From Alentia gelatinosa (lineage: Eukaryota > Annelida > Polychaeta > Phyllodocida > Polynoidae): DNA of 64,000 nucleotides. The position numbers were made by a program, and so were the translations under genes. Positions 48,023 through 59,238 of this stretch are shown here, in pieces. The notes below the pieces were generated by a model. The model was not told the DNA's origin. It did no database searches and saw only the letters and a program-made list of their open reading frames with translations. The number at the start of each line of letters is the position of its first letter. Position 1 is the first letter of the stretch. The stretch lies in assembly GCA_950022655.1 (NCBI GenBank), contig OX465579.1, positions 53,175,950-53,239,949 on the forward strand, in the 5' to 3' direction.

Positions 48023-48365
48023 GGGAGCCAAAGTAAACACACTGAAACCACAGATACCCACCTACAAAACAATGTTTCCGGTGGCCAGTAAGAATGAGGC
48101 TTAGTGCTAAAGCTATGGGGGTTTGAGGCTAGACTTATGTTTTTGGTCTCGTTTGTTACTTTTGAAGTGAAGATTATAATTATCGTCACTGAATAACTTT
48201 GTTTCAAAACTACGATGACAGTTGTTAAGTTTATTAAAATTTGGATCTAAAAGATTGGAGACATATAATCTCGAACCTACATAGGCTAAGTACTGAGCGC
48301 CGATAACCGGAAATAGTATTTTGTGACCGGCTATCTGTGGTTGGAGCGGGTTCACTTTGGCTCCC
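48023..48365. mobile_element. TA-flanked MITE, copy 2
   Basis: Ends GGGAGCCAAAGTAAACACAC and GCGGGTTCACTTTGGCTCCC with TA on both sides; close to the copy at 25346-25695 throughout. Confidence 0.9.
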
Positions 48366-49014
48366 TATTAATATTCAAACTGGCGGTGGGGCCTAAGTTA
48401 AAGTACACGCTGTTATGTTCAATTTCAGCGTGATTTAGGAACCAGCGAAACTTGCACCATCTTGTAATGGCGGAGGCTGTCACACAGCTTGTCTCAGGGT
48501 AGGGAGATCAGTAAACTACACTATTGAATTTAGTTTTCAATATTGTTAGAACTAAATCACGAGGGAAAACGCAAATCTGAGTGAAGACCTACTAAAAAGA
48601 ATAGCAGGTTTAAGTTTTCCTGCACACGAGAGTCTCACTCTCTTAGGATTTCAGTCTCCATGCACATGTCTAGTTCTGTCTGTCTCTATGTTGGGGAGCA
48701 ACTCTAAACAGATCCTGTCGAAATCGTGCCATTTTATATAAAGTAGGTAAAAAACGAATGGCACAGTGGCTATAGAATAGGACTCACGTACACAAAAGGT
48801 TTGTATCAACTGAAAGATGGCCGGCAGCTTTTATCATGCCTATGGTGAAAGAAAGCGCTTTTGCTTTGATTTTAAACGTTGGTAAATTAATTCTGTGAGA
48901 AATACAACTATTTTCACCGGACTGGCGGTTTGGCATGAGGAGTGTGCTGTGAAGGTGCCTTGCGATGGCACCCATGTAAGCTGAGGTATTTATATAGAAC
49001 TGGGAGGTGCTTCC

Positions 49015-49325
49015 AGACAGCGAAGTCTTTATTAGTTGTGATAGAAAAGAGTAACCGTTTGAGTGATCATGACAGCAGAGCGGTGCACAGACCGGATAAC
49101 TATTGGGCTGTTATGATCACTGTTGGTCAAAGGCCCATTCGGAAACAAAAACATGTTACACATGTTTATTGCTAAACAGAAAATTATGAAATTTGGGAAA
49201 CAGATATATGGACCTGGATAATTCATCACAGTAAATATTGTTTCATTTGATACAGTGAAAGTGTATAAAATTGAAAGTATGGGGCTATCACACCAACTCA
49301 GAGTCGAGTACTGGATTATGAACAT
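49015..49325. mobile_element. Dispersed element V, copy 1
   Basis: AGACAGCGAAGTCTTTATTA, GGGCTGTTATGATCACTGTT, AGAAAATTATGAAATTTGGG and ACACCAACTCAGAGTCGAGT recur in the same order at 55667-55990. No coding capacity. It contains the ATGAAATTTGGG part of the module found in other foldback elements. Confidence 0.7.
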
Positions 49326-49939
49326 ATTGAGTATTAATCATTAATTTAAAGTTTAAACCCGGTGCGAGCTGATTTCTAATGACAGCTCGACCACAGTATA
49401 AACAATGGCGGATAGAGCTAGGCCAGATTTCAGGTGGAATAGTCGCTTTATACTACACCCCTAGCAGCAGGTAGTATTTCATAGACTTTCGGGCATAGGT
49501 ATATAGTAATACGATTTTTTGCTCGATTTGGAGCCCTTTTTTTGCCACTTTTTCGCAGCTCCTCTCAATATACAAGCATAATCGAAAGGAGATTATCGGG
49601 GAGTCACCAGTCAGATAGTCATGAGCTGAACTGATTTTAAGCTTTTGAAAACTGGGTATTGTCACGGATTTGGATGACCTGGATTGGCAACCCAGGCCTG
49701 CTGGCTTATCTCTCTATGACTCGCTATTGTTCTAGAGTTCCCGTTTTTGCCACCAGGGCGGCACCACAGTAGCAGCAGGTAGTTTTAACCATCAGAAGGC
49801 ATAGAACTGGAATTACAACTATTCTGAGTAGTTTTCTAATTGGGAACACAGCTAAATAGTTTGATAAGGCCTGTGAGATTGGGAATATTTTCAAATTTTG
49901 GAGTTTTAAAATGAAAATGGGTGATTTCTGAGGGGTACC

Positions 49940-52195
49940 ATGAGCTAAAGTCACCCAAACTCTGCCATTTGTTTGGAAACTCCCAGAAGGCCTAGGAATA
50001 TAATTTTAACTGTTCTGTGTAGCTTTCACATTGGGGAAGACAGCTAAATACTTTAGCATAGCCTGGTTGAATAGGAACATTTTTGAAACTTTGACTTTTC
50101 ACAGGGGAACCCCCAAAAATCAGTCATTTCTCAGTGGCGCCATCATCTAAAGTCACCCAAACTCTGCCAATTGTTTGGAAACTCCCAGAAGGGCTAGGAA
50201 TATAATTTCAACTGTTCTGAGTAGGTTTCACATTGGGGAATACAGCTAAATACATAAGCAGGGCCTGGTTGACAGGGAACATTTTGGAAACTTTGACTTT
50301 TCACAGGTGAACCCCCCAAAATCAGTCATTTCTCTGTGGCACCATCATCTAAAGTCACCCAAACTCTGCCAATTGTTTGGAAACTCCCAGAAGGGCTAGG
50401 AATATGATTTCAACTGTTCTGAGTAGGTTTCACATTGGGGAAGACAGCTAAATACATAAGCAGGGCCTGGTTAACAGGGACCATTTGGAAACTTTGACTT
50501 TTCACAGGTGAACCCCCCAAAATCAGTCATTTCTCTGTGGCGCCATCATCTAAAGTCACCCAAACTCTGCCAATTGTTTGGAAACTCCCAGAAGGGCTAG
50601 GAATATAATTTCAACTGTTCTGAGTAGGTTTCACATTGGGGAAGACAGCTAAATACATAAGCAGGGCCTGGTTGACAGGGAACATTTTGGAAACTTTGAC
50701 TTTTCACAGGTGAACCCCCCAAAATCAGTTATTTCTCTGTGGCGCCATCATCTAAAGTCACCCAAACTCTGCCAATTGTTTGGAAACTCCCAGAAGGGCT
50801 AGGAATATAATTTCAACTGTTCTGAGTAGGTTTCACATTGGGGAAGACAGCTAAATACATAAGCAGGGCCTGGTTGACAGGGAACATTTTGGAAACTTTG
50901 ACTTTTCACAGGTGAACCCCCCAAAATCAGTCATTTCTCTGTGGCGCCATCATCTAAAGTCACCCAAACTCTGCCAATTGTTTGGAAACTCCCAGAAGGG
51001 CTAGGAATATAATTTCAACTGTTCTTAGTAGGTTTCACATTGGGGAAGACAGCTAAATACATAAGCAGGGCCTGGTTGACAGGGAACATTTTGGAAACTT
51101 TGACTTTTCACAGGTGAACCCCCCAAAATCAGTCATTTCTCTGTGGCGCCATCATCTAAAGTCACCCAAACTCTGCCAATTGTTTGGAAACTCCCAGAAG
51201 GGCTAGGAATATAATTTCAACTGTTCTGAGTAGGTTTCACATTGGGGAAGACAGCTAAATACATAAGCAGGGCCTGGTTGACAGGGAACATTTTGGAAAC
51301 TTTGACTTTTCACAGGTGAACCCCCCAAAATCAGTCATTTCTCTGTGGCGCCATCATCTAAAGTCACCCAAACTCTGCCAATTGTTTGGAAACTCCCAGA
51401 AGGGCTAGGAATATAATTTCAACTGTTCTGAGTAGGTTTCACATTGGGGAAGACAGCTAAATACATAAGCAGGGCCTGGTTGACAGGGGACATTTTGGAA
51501 ACTTTGACTTTTCACAGGTGAACCCCCCAAAATCAGTCATTTCTCTGTGGCGCCATCATCTAAAGTCACCCAAACTCTGCCAATTGTTTGGAAACTCCCA
51601 GAAGGGCTAGGAATATGATTTCAACTGTTCTGAGTAGGTTTCACATTGGGGAAGACAGCTAAATACATAAGCAGGGCCTGGTTGACAGGGAACATTTTGG
51701 AAACTTTGACTTTTCACAGGTGAACCCCCCAAAATCAGTCATTTCTCTGTGGCGCCATCATCTAAAGTCACCCAAACTCTGCCAATTGTTTGGAAACTCC
51801 CAGAAGGGCTAGGAATATAATTTCAACTGTTCTGAGTAGCTTTCACATTGGGGAAGACAGCTAAATACATAAGCAAGGCCTGCTTGACAGGGAACACTTT
51901 GGAAACTTTGACTTTTCGCAGGTGAACCCCCCAAAATCAGTCATTTCTCTGTGGTGTCCCCATCTAAAGTCACCCAAACTCTGCCAATTGTTTGGACTCT
52001 CCCAGAAGGGCTAGGAATATAATTTCAACTGTTCTGAGTAGCTTCCACATTAGGGAAGACAGCTAAATATATAAGCAGGGCCGTGCTAACCGGGAACATT
52101 TTTGAAACTCTGACTTTTCACAGGTGAACCCCCAAAATCAGTCATTTCTCTGTGGCGCTCCCATCTAAAGTCACCCAAACTGTTTGGGTTGGCAG
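49940..52195. repeat. Satellite array 3, about 11 units of ~202 bp
   Basis: The unit runs TAAAGTCACCCAAACTCTGC, GAAACTCCCAGAAGGGCTAG, CACATTGGGGAAGACAGCTA, CATAAGCAGGGCCTGGTTGA, TTTCACAGGTGAACCCCCCA. Central units are almost identical and the outer ones more diverged, the usual sign of unequal exchange in the middle. It lies inside MSH4 intron 10 and is not related to arrays 1 and 2 by eye. Confidence 0.95.
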
Positions 52196-52680
52196 TCAAA
52201 ATTCCCTGATTTTCAAGGAAAAAATCCAGAAAATCCAGATTCTTAAATTGTTCCCATGCCCCTAGGCCTTAATAAGTTACGGCACATTTTGTCTTAGAAT
52301 AGTTGGGGCTGGCGAACAAATTTCCCTGATTTCCAGGCAGTCAGTCTTAGGAAACAATTATTTTCAATTCATTCCCATGCCCCTAGGCCTCAATAAAGTA
52401 TTTGTCAGTCGATTCCAGGTATGTACCTACATGGGACAGTTGGAATTAGGGTTCTTAGTTCACTAGATTTTTTAAAGTTACGACACATTTTGTGCTAGTT
52501 TGGGTTGGGTCGGCAGTCAAAATTCCCTGATTTTCAAGGGAAAAATCCAGAAAATCCAGATTCTTAAATTGTTCCCATGCCCCTAGGCCTTAATAAAGTA
52601 TTTGTCAGTCGATTCCAGATATATACCTACATGGGACAGTTCGAATTAGGGTCCTAAGTGCACTAGATTCTTTTTTAGCA
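52185..52680. repeat. Direct repeat next to satellite 3
   Basis: GGCAGTCAAAATTCCCTGAT, TTCCCATGCCCCTAGGCCTT and ACCTACATGGGACAGTT occur near 52190-52445 and again near 52512-52645, with an extra diverged copy of part of it near 52310-52390. Confidence 0.75.
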
Positions 52681-52908
52681 GCGCCACTTTTGAACCCTGG
52701 TGGCTTATAATGGAACTTGTATAGGTGCCCCCTAGCGGATCACACGGAAATTAGTGCACTACCCGCGAAACGCAGTCAAGCATAGCCGAGTCGAAGAGAT
52801 CGTTGAACAAACACGGCAATGGCTCGCGTTTCCTATCCAGAGATACAGGTCCGTGGTATTGTCTACAGTTGAATATATGTCAAAGGTTGCTATCTTTTTA
52901 CATTTCAG

Positions 52909-52956
52909 TATGCATCAGAGGAAACTAACTTTATTGTGATAACTGGACCTAATATG
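52909..52956 (+). CDS. MSH4: MSH4 exon (window exon 11), first half of Walker A
   Basis: Sixteen codons in phase 0 at both ends: YASEETNFIVITGPNM. The acceptor is TACATTTCAG and the donor GTAAGT. The intron splits the P-loop between GPNM and SGKS. Confidence 0.96.
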
Positions 52957-53321
52957 GTAAGTATGGTATCTACTTAAAACAGAATAACGCCTCAAAATAT
53001 AATTAATCTTTAGTCATATCTGCCATCAACATGTTTATAATTGTTTTTTGTCCTCATGGAACTAATAATCAGTTACCATGGTTGGATCATAATATTGTTG
53101 CACAGAGGACAATTGTGACCTGGAGACTGCAGCAACATGATTCAGATTTGACAGGTTTTCATTTTAAGGTAGCATCAGCTTGCCATAGAGGGATCATTTT
53201 AATTCAGTGATCAATAGGTTAGTTGAAAATATCGTTTTCTAAGTTCATTGGTGTTCATTAGAGCATACTGGGGTGTTGAATACAGAGATATCCCTTAACA
53301 CACTACATGACTTGTCCTCAG

Positions 53322-53489
53322 AGTGGTAAGTCGACGTATGTGCGGCAGGTAGCGCTCCTACAGATCATGGCGCAGGTTGGCTCATTCGTGCCGGCCGAGT
53401 ACGCCTCCTTCCGGGTCGCTGATCAGATCTTCTCCCGAATTGGTAGCGATGACGATATGGAAACCAACTCCTCCACCTTCATGGTTGAG
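53322..53489 (+). CDS. MSH4: MSH4 exon (window exon 12), Walker A completion and STFM motif
   Basis: Fifty-six codons in phase 0 at both ends. It begins [20 protein letters not shown], which includes the P-loop lysine and serine, continues [20 protein letters not shown] and ends with [10 protein letters not shown], the MutS STFM signature. The DDDME run matches MSH4 TDDDIETN. The acceptor is TTGTCCTCAG and the donor GTCAGT. Confidence 0.97.
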
Positions 53490-53556
53490 GTCAGTCATCC
53501 ATTTTCACCTTTCCTTTTTTTATTTTCAAGGAGAAGCAGCATCTTACATATCAAGC

Positions 53557-53559
<3 letters not shown>

Positions 53560-53634
<75 letters not shown>
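53560..53634. repeat. (TA)n microsatellite
   Basis: About 36 TA units, 70 bp downstream of the MSH4 exon 12 donor. Confidence 0.97.
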
Positions 53635-53638
<4 letters not shown>

Positions 53639-54495
53639 TGTTTGCTACTATTCTAGTATGTAAGAAAATAATATTTAGGATTTTACTGGAAAAATAACTA
53701 CAATTGGTTGACATAGGAAACAGATAGGAGTAGTATCAATATCTGAAAGGAAACGTTGTCACTCCGCTCACGACATAATGAAATGTTGGTTTGGTAGATA
53801 AAGGTTTCTTTAAGTTACATACCTAGGGTAATGTTATGATATTCAGAAATGAACTGTACGTTTATTGTTATAAATAATGTAAGTACATGATCAAGTCACC
53901 CTCACATAGGCCATCCTATCCCATAAGATGAGCCGGAAAATGTCTCTCCAAACAACTAATTGTTTTCTGACCTTTTTCAATTTCTGCCATATTCCTTACT
54001 CTTCTATCTCGGAATGTGAAAAATGTCTATTTAATCAACCATTTACCACCAACACGGCAGAACAAAATGTATATAGTGCACATTTCAATTGAAGATGGCC
54101 CAAAGACTCTGGTGAGGAAAAGGTTAAAATCTTTGAATACTACTGATGTGAAATGGCTGGGGAACAGCCCTGCATTCTCTATCTACACAGGCCTGAAGCT
54201 TTAGATAGAGTACCAAACATCTAACATAATACCAGACGCATGTAGGTATGGACAGCAGTGTCATGACGTAGGAAGATAATATCTTTGAGATGGAGGTGAT
54301 AGATGAGAAGTGTGAAAGGCACTACAAATCTATTACACTACTGGGTATTTTTACCCTAGAATCAAGCATTCACAGTCATAGAAATCTTTGAGTGTAAGAG
54401 CAGGTTAAAGCCCTGCTCTACCATGCCGGCGGTATGGCATGAAAACGGGAGTGTTTTAAATGTCCTTAATATAATTTACAAGCCGGACGAAAGCT
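53635..54495. other. MSH4 intron 12, no feature seen
   Basis: A 62-codon open frame at 54016-54204 has no recognised motif or support. Confidence 0.4.
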
Positions 54496-55268
54496 GGGGG
54501 CTGTTTCACTTGTAGGGGGGTCAAAGCGAGAGGTAGGACTGGAACAGTGGCACCAACAGTGGCACCAACAGTGGCAAGCCCAAATCCGCGTTTCATCAGT
54601 GCTCTCACTGTTGAGGTGGGACTAGCTCTCACTGTTGGCACAGCTCTCGCTATGCACACGCATTTGACATTTGAATTTATTTGTCAACGGGCCGGTATGA
54701 CGTGGAATTTCACCCCATAGGAATTAAGCGATAAAATTTTAACACGAGTAAGGGGTACATATAACCTATAATCGCACTTTTTTCACTCCCTCCGTGCGTT
54801 TGCATTGGTCTCTGTTCTTTTTCACTCCCTCCGTAGTGTGGCAGGGTTTCGGCTGTTCTTTCTGTCTCCCCCCGGAGACACTGGCCACCAGAGCAGTATT
54901 TGCTATGACAAAATTCAAATGCCTATATCTTCGAAACGGTGTGGCCGATTTTCTTCATATTTGGTACGATTATGGGTTATATGTATACCTTACTCGTGTA
55001 AAAATTTCATTGCTTAATTCTCACGGGAAGTTGGTGAAAGTATTCTATACACGTAACAAACGAGAGGGTCTACCCTCTCGCTTACAGCAGCTCCACAGTG
55101 GCACTAACAGTGAGACCCTCTGCACTGAAGAAACAGGTTCCAATGTTGGTGCCGCTTGTACCCAAGTGCCGTTCACGCTTGAGTGCACCTACTAATGAAA
55201 CGCAAACTGCCACTGTGGTGCCACTGTTACAAACAGCAAGACTTATAGCTCCTAGTGAAACAGCCCCC
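54496..55268. mobile_element. Foldback element, family X, copy 4
   Basis: Left end GGGGGCTGTTTCACTTGTAG, right end CCTAGTGAAACAGCCCCC. Holds the CAGTGGCACCAA arms, two inverted ACACGAGTAAGG modules (54738 and about 54990) and the block GAGAGGGTCTACCCTCTC at 55062. Confidence 0.9.
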
Positions 55269-55512
55269 TGATTTATTAGGTTTTTACTTGACGAAAAACT
55301 GGCACTGTTTGGCAGCCAGAAGGGTGCCGTTTCATGGTCAAACGACAATGTTTTCATGCCACATCGCTGGTCTGGAGGAGCACAAATGTCTTAAAACGTA
55401 CTACTTCTTATATCTTTGTCAACGTGGCAGTCTTTCGGCTTTAGTTATCATTATTCATACACATCACAGTAGTGACCAATGAGAGCAGTATTGATTGTGT
55501 TTTTTGTTTCAG

Positions 55513-55585
55513 ATGAGGGAAATAAATTACATTGTGAGGAATGCAAGCAAATCATCTCTAATTATTATTGATGAGCTCGGTAGAG
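55513..55585 (+). CDS. MSH4: MSH4 exon (window exon 13), Walker B
   Basis: The acceptor TTTTTGTTTCAG is followed by MREINYIVRNASKSSLIIID and ELGR plus one base; the donor is GTAAGT. IIIDELGRG is the Walker B / D-loop region, with the catalytic Asp-Glu pair present. Confidence 0.97.
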
Positions 55586-55666
55586 GTAAGTCACGAGTTG
55601 TATACCTGAGGAGCGACTGGTTTGCTGTCATCAGTATAATGTGACCGGCAGAGTATTGCATTTTCA

Positions 55667-55990
55667 GACAGCAACGTCTTTATTACTTGTGTTCGAAAAA
55701 GAGTGACTGTTTGGGAGACAAAATGAGTGATCATGACCACAAAGTGTTCCTCTGACCCGGTCACTGTTGGGCTGTTATGATCACTGTTGACCCAAGGCCC
55801 ATTCAAAAATAAAAACATGTCTCACATGCACATTGCTCGACAGAAAATTATGAAATTTGGGAATTAGACATAACAGACATGGATAATTCATCACAGTAAA
55901 TATTTTTTCATTAGATACAGTGAAAGTATATAAAATGAAATATGCCAATCGAAAGTATGAGACTATCACACCAACTTAGGGTCGAGTACT
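55667..55990. mobile_element. Dispersed element V, copy 2
   Basis: Matches 49015-49325: ACAGCAACGTCTTTATTACT, GGGCTGTTATGATCACTGTT, AAATTATGAAATTTGGGAAT, CACACCAACTTAGGGTCGAG. A related but more diverged module follows at 56080-56170. Confidence 0.7.
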
Positions 55991-57093
55991 GCAGTAGGAT
56001 GTAAACAAGACAGTCAAGCAGAGCAGTGTCAGCAGTTATCACTGGCTTTGGTGAAATAGTTCTTATGAAAAAGATAATCATTGGAAAATTATATAATTTG
56101 GGTTAAAGGTATGACATCCATATAGAATCCTCCACTGCAAATATCTTTTAATTTTGATAAGTTTTAGTATGAATATCTTACATGTATAACATGTCTGACC
56201 CTGTCACTGTTTTTGGAGACCCTTTGGACTAAATGGTCACCAAATGACCACGACTCTGGAATGCAAAACAGTGACCAAGACATTTACTCCTCAGAATGGT
56301 CAATATTATTATGGCCATTTATCTCTAGAACCCGATGCTGTTTAATATGGGGCGCCGTTCTGGACAAACCCCTTTCGTCAATATTTTCGTAATATACTAT
56401 ACCTTTCGTACTACGGAATGTATTTCATTCACGAAATACACTACGAAACGTATATTTCATACCCAAATAATTTTTCTCAGAACACAAAAATATTTTACAA
56501 AATACTTTTTTGTTAACACAAATTTTCCGTTACCAAACTAATAATTTCGTCAAAAAAATCAATTTCGTAAAAGACGAAATAAATTTCGTCAGAGACGAAA
56601 TAAATTTCGTCCATCACAAAATAAATTTCGTCATTGACGAAATAAATTTCGTCTTTCACGAAATAAATTTCGCCGAGTTCCGTCTACATACACCAGGGGG
56701 CGACACTGTGCCGCTGGAGCTGACATCGCTTGGATTACGGGAATATTTAGTGGTACACCATGTAAGAGATAGAAATACAGAATACAAACATGAATTATAG
56801 AATTACTCCGAATTACAAAAAGAATCATCATAAAAAAACATTATAACTGATCTTATGGAGACTAAGAGCCTTTACTACCCTACGTCAGAGATACACTGGC
56901 AGTGGGAACAAGCCTGCAAAATGTAAACAAAGCGTAAAAACGTAAACAAACAGCAAAGGACACATTGTTTCCGCATAAACTAAAATAATTACAACATATT
57001 TTAGATTTGTTTTATATATTGTGCACTGAATGTCTCTTCACTGGCGTTTTTCCTTTTCTATTTAAAAAGAAAAACATGAAAATGCTAGGATGG

Positions 57094-57166
57094 GTGGGGT
57101 TCGAACCACAGACCCCATTACACCAAGGCGAGTACCATAACCACTAGGCTATACCACCAGTAACGA
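57094..57166 (-). tRNA. tRNA-like sequence or tRNA pseudogene
   Basis: On the minus strand GGTGGTATAGCCTAGTGGTT is a good A-box region and GGTTCGAACCCC a good B box, about 35 bases apart. The anticodon stem does not pair well and the T stem is weak, so I would not call it a working tRNA. It could be a tRNA pseudogene or a tRNA-derived SINE head. Confidence 0.5.
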
Positions 57167-57186
57167 GTGCTTGCCCTCCCTCAGAT

Positions 57187-57600
57187 GGGCCCCTACAAAA
57201 TGCTGTCCCTCCACCATACTGCCCCTCCACCACACTGCCCCTATACTATACTGCCCCTTTACCATACTGCCTCTCCACCATACTGCCCCTCTACAATGCT
57301 GTCCCTGCACCATACTGTCCCTCTACAATACTGCCCCTCCACCATACTGCCCCTTTACCATACTGTCCCTATACAATACTCTCCCTCCACCATGCTGCCC
57401 CTCCACCATACTGCCCCTCCACCATACTGCCCCTTTACCATATTGCCCCTCCACCATACTGCCCCTTTACCATACTGTCCCTCCACCATACTGCCCCTTT
57501 ACCATACTGCCCCTCAACCATACGGCCCTTAAACCATACTACCACTCACCATAGTACCCCTCCTCCACACTGTCCCTCACCATAGTACCCCTATGAGGGG
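57187..57600 (+). repeat. Minisatellite, ~15-bp unit, left arm
   Basis: About 25 tandem copies of CCATACTGCCCCTCCA and variants. The two long overlapping open frames (PYCPSTILPLYHT repeats) come from the repeat. Confidence 0.93.
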
Positions 57601-58455
57601 CAGAATAGTTCGGGTCTGTATAGTTCAGAGGCAGTAACGTGAGGGCCAGTATGGTTTAGGGCCAGTATGTTTAGGGCAGTAAGGTTGAGAGGCAGTATGG
57701 TTTAAGGACAGTATGGATTAAGGGCAGTATTGTTGAGAGGCAGTATTGTTGAGGGAATTTATAGTGGTTGAGGGGAAGAATGGGTGAGGGGCAGTATGGT
57801 TGAGAGGCAGTATGGTAGAGGAGCAGTATGGTGTAAGGGCAGTATGATTGAGAGGTAGTATGGTAGAGGAGCAGTATCGTTTAAGGGAAGTATGGTTGAG
57901 GGGCAGTAGGGTTGAGGGGGAATATGGTGGTTGAGGGAATGTATTGATGAGGGGTGGTATGGTTAAGGGGCAGTATGGTCTAGGGGAAGTATGGTTAATG
58001 GGCAATATGGTGGACGGGCAGTTTGATGGAGGGACAGTATGGTAAAGGGGCAGTATGGTGGAGGGACAGTATGGTGGAGGGACAGTATAGTAGATCGGCA
58101 GTATGGTAGAGGGGCAGCATGGTGGAGGGGCAGTATGGTGGAGGGGCAGCATGGTGGAGGGGCAGTATGATATAGGGGCAGTGTGGTGGAGGGGCAGCAT
58201 GGTGGAGGGGCAGTATGATATAGGGGCAGTGTGGTGGAGGGACAGCATTGTAGAGGGGCAGTATTGTAGAGGGGCAGTGTGGTGGAGTTGCAGTATGGTG
58301 GAGGGACAGTATGGTGGAGGGGCAGTATTGTAGAGGGGCAGTGTGGTGGAGGGGCTGTATGGTGGAGGAGCAGTATTGTAGAGGGGCAGTATGGCAGAGG
58401 GGCAGTATGATATAGGGGCAGTATGGTGGAGGGACAGTATGGTGGAGGGACAGTA
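57601..58455 (-). repeat. Same minisatellite in inverted orientation, right arm
   Basis: About 50 copies of GGGGCAGTATGGTGGA, the reverse complement of the left arm. The 57700-57980 part is more diverged than 58030-58450. Transcripts could fold into a long hairpin. Confidence 0.93.
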
Positions 58456-59173
58456 TAGACCTGAAACTTATTAATAAGCACTTATTAATAAGAACAATTC
58501 GTGAAGAATTAATAATATTGAACCCGATCTTGGAGATACGAGATATAAGGGATTTGGGGAGAAGTATTTGGGACAGGGGAGAAGTATTTCAGGAAAGTAT
58601 AAGGGATATGGTATAAGTATGGGGCCTCCAGCGGCACAGTGTCGCCCCCTAGTGTAGGTAGAAGGAACTCGACGAAATGACTTTCACAAAATGAGTTTCA
58701 CGAAATGAATTTCGTCATTTACGAAATAAATTTCGTCATTTACGAAATGAATTTCGTGATTGACAAAATTAATTTTGTGTTTGACGAAATAAATTTTGTG
58801 TTTGACGAAATTAATTTTGTGTTTGACGAAATTAATTTTGTGAACGAAATATATGGTTTGAGAACAAAATATTTCGTACAATATTTCGACATTTAAAAAA
58901 ATTATGGGGTTCTTAAATATAGCTTTCGTTGTGTATTTCGTTGACGAAATAGAGAACGAAACCAAAATTTGGTGATCCAAAATATTTTTTGGGACGAAAG
59001 GTATAGTATATTACGAAAATATTGACGAAAGGGGTTTGTCCAGAACGGCGCCCCATAGTTAAAACGGTCACTATCACATATGGTTATGACTGATAAACAG
59101 GCCCCAGCTTTGTTATTGACACCATTCAAACAATAAACAGGTAGTAGCTTAATGGAATGCTTTATCCTTTAAG

Positions 59174-59238
59174 GTACCAGTGTGGATGAAGGAATGGGTA
59201 TATGCTATGCCATATGTGAACACCTGCTGAATCTCAAG
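59174..59238 (+). CDS. MSH4: MSH4 exon (window exon 14), ATPase domain after Walker B
   Basis: The acceptor is TATCCTTTAAG and the donor GTAACA. It reads (G)TSVDEGMGICYAICEHLL then NLK, matching human [22 protein letters not shown]. It is the last MSH4 exon found; the following exon (FATHF motif) was not seen up to 64000. Confidence 0.95.

Larger units (their letters stand above)
56348..59055. mobile_element. 2.7-kb foldback element with TA flanks
   Basis: The left end TGGGGCGCCGTTCTGGACAA continues with about 40 more bases (ACCCCTTTCGTCAATATTTT) that reappear inverted at 58993-59055. TA flanks both ends. Further in, both arms carry tandem AAATAAATTTCGTC units (56560-56680 and 58680-58850) and an inverted GGGGGCGACACTGTGCCGCT block (56696 and 58628). 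The middle holds a tRNA-like sequence and an inverted pair of minisatellites. There is no transposase. Confidence 0.88.
16952..59238 (+). other. MSH4: MSH4 gene, partial: 14 internal coding exons over 42 kb
   Basis: MSH4 is a meiosis-specific MutS family member that forms a heterodimer with MSH5, binds recombination intermediates and stabilises crossovers; it does not repair mismatches. The exons read in order 16952-17082, 20838-20978, 29597-29716, 31981-31993, 32991-33044, 36099-36286, 36923-36935, 37279-37324, 38566-38690, 47197-47291, 52909-52956, 53322-53489, 55513-55585 and 59174-59238. All junction phases fit and every intron is GT-AG. Features that mark MSH4 are the stretch ARRTYTEIVDDIA, the MutS motif GRHPIL, Walker A GPNM/SGKS split by an intron, STFMVE and Walker B IIIDELGRG. 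The human protein is about 936 residues; this window covers about 426, starting in the core/lever region. Earlier exons and the C-terminal exons were not found in the window. No stop or frameshift lies in any exon, so the gene looks intact here. Confidence 0.95.

Noticed and set aside
57094..57166. Functional tRNA gene
   Set aside because: A and B boxes are present, but the anticodon stem does not pair, and it lies inside a foldback element.
57167..58481. Long open frames of PYCPSTILPL repeats on both strands
   Set aside because: They are translations of the ~15-bp minisatellite and its inverted copy.
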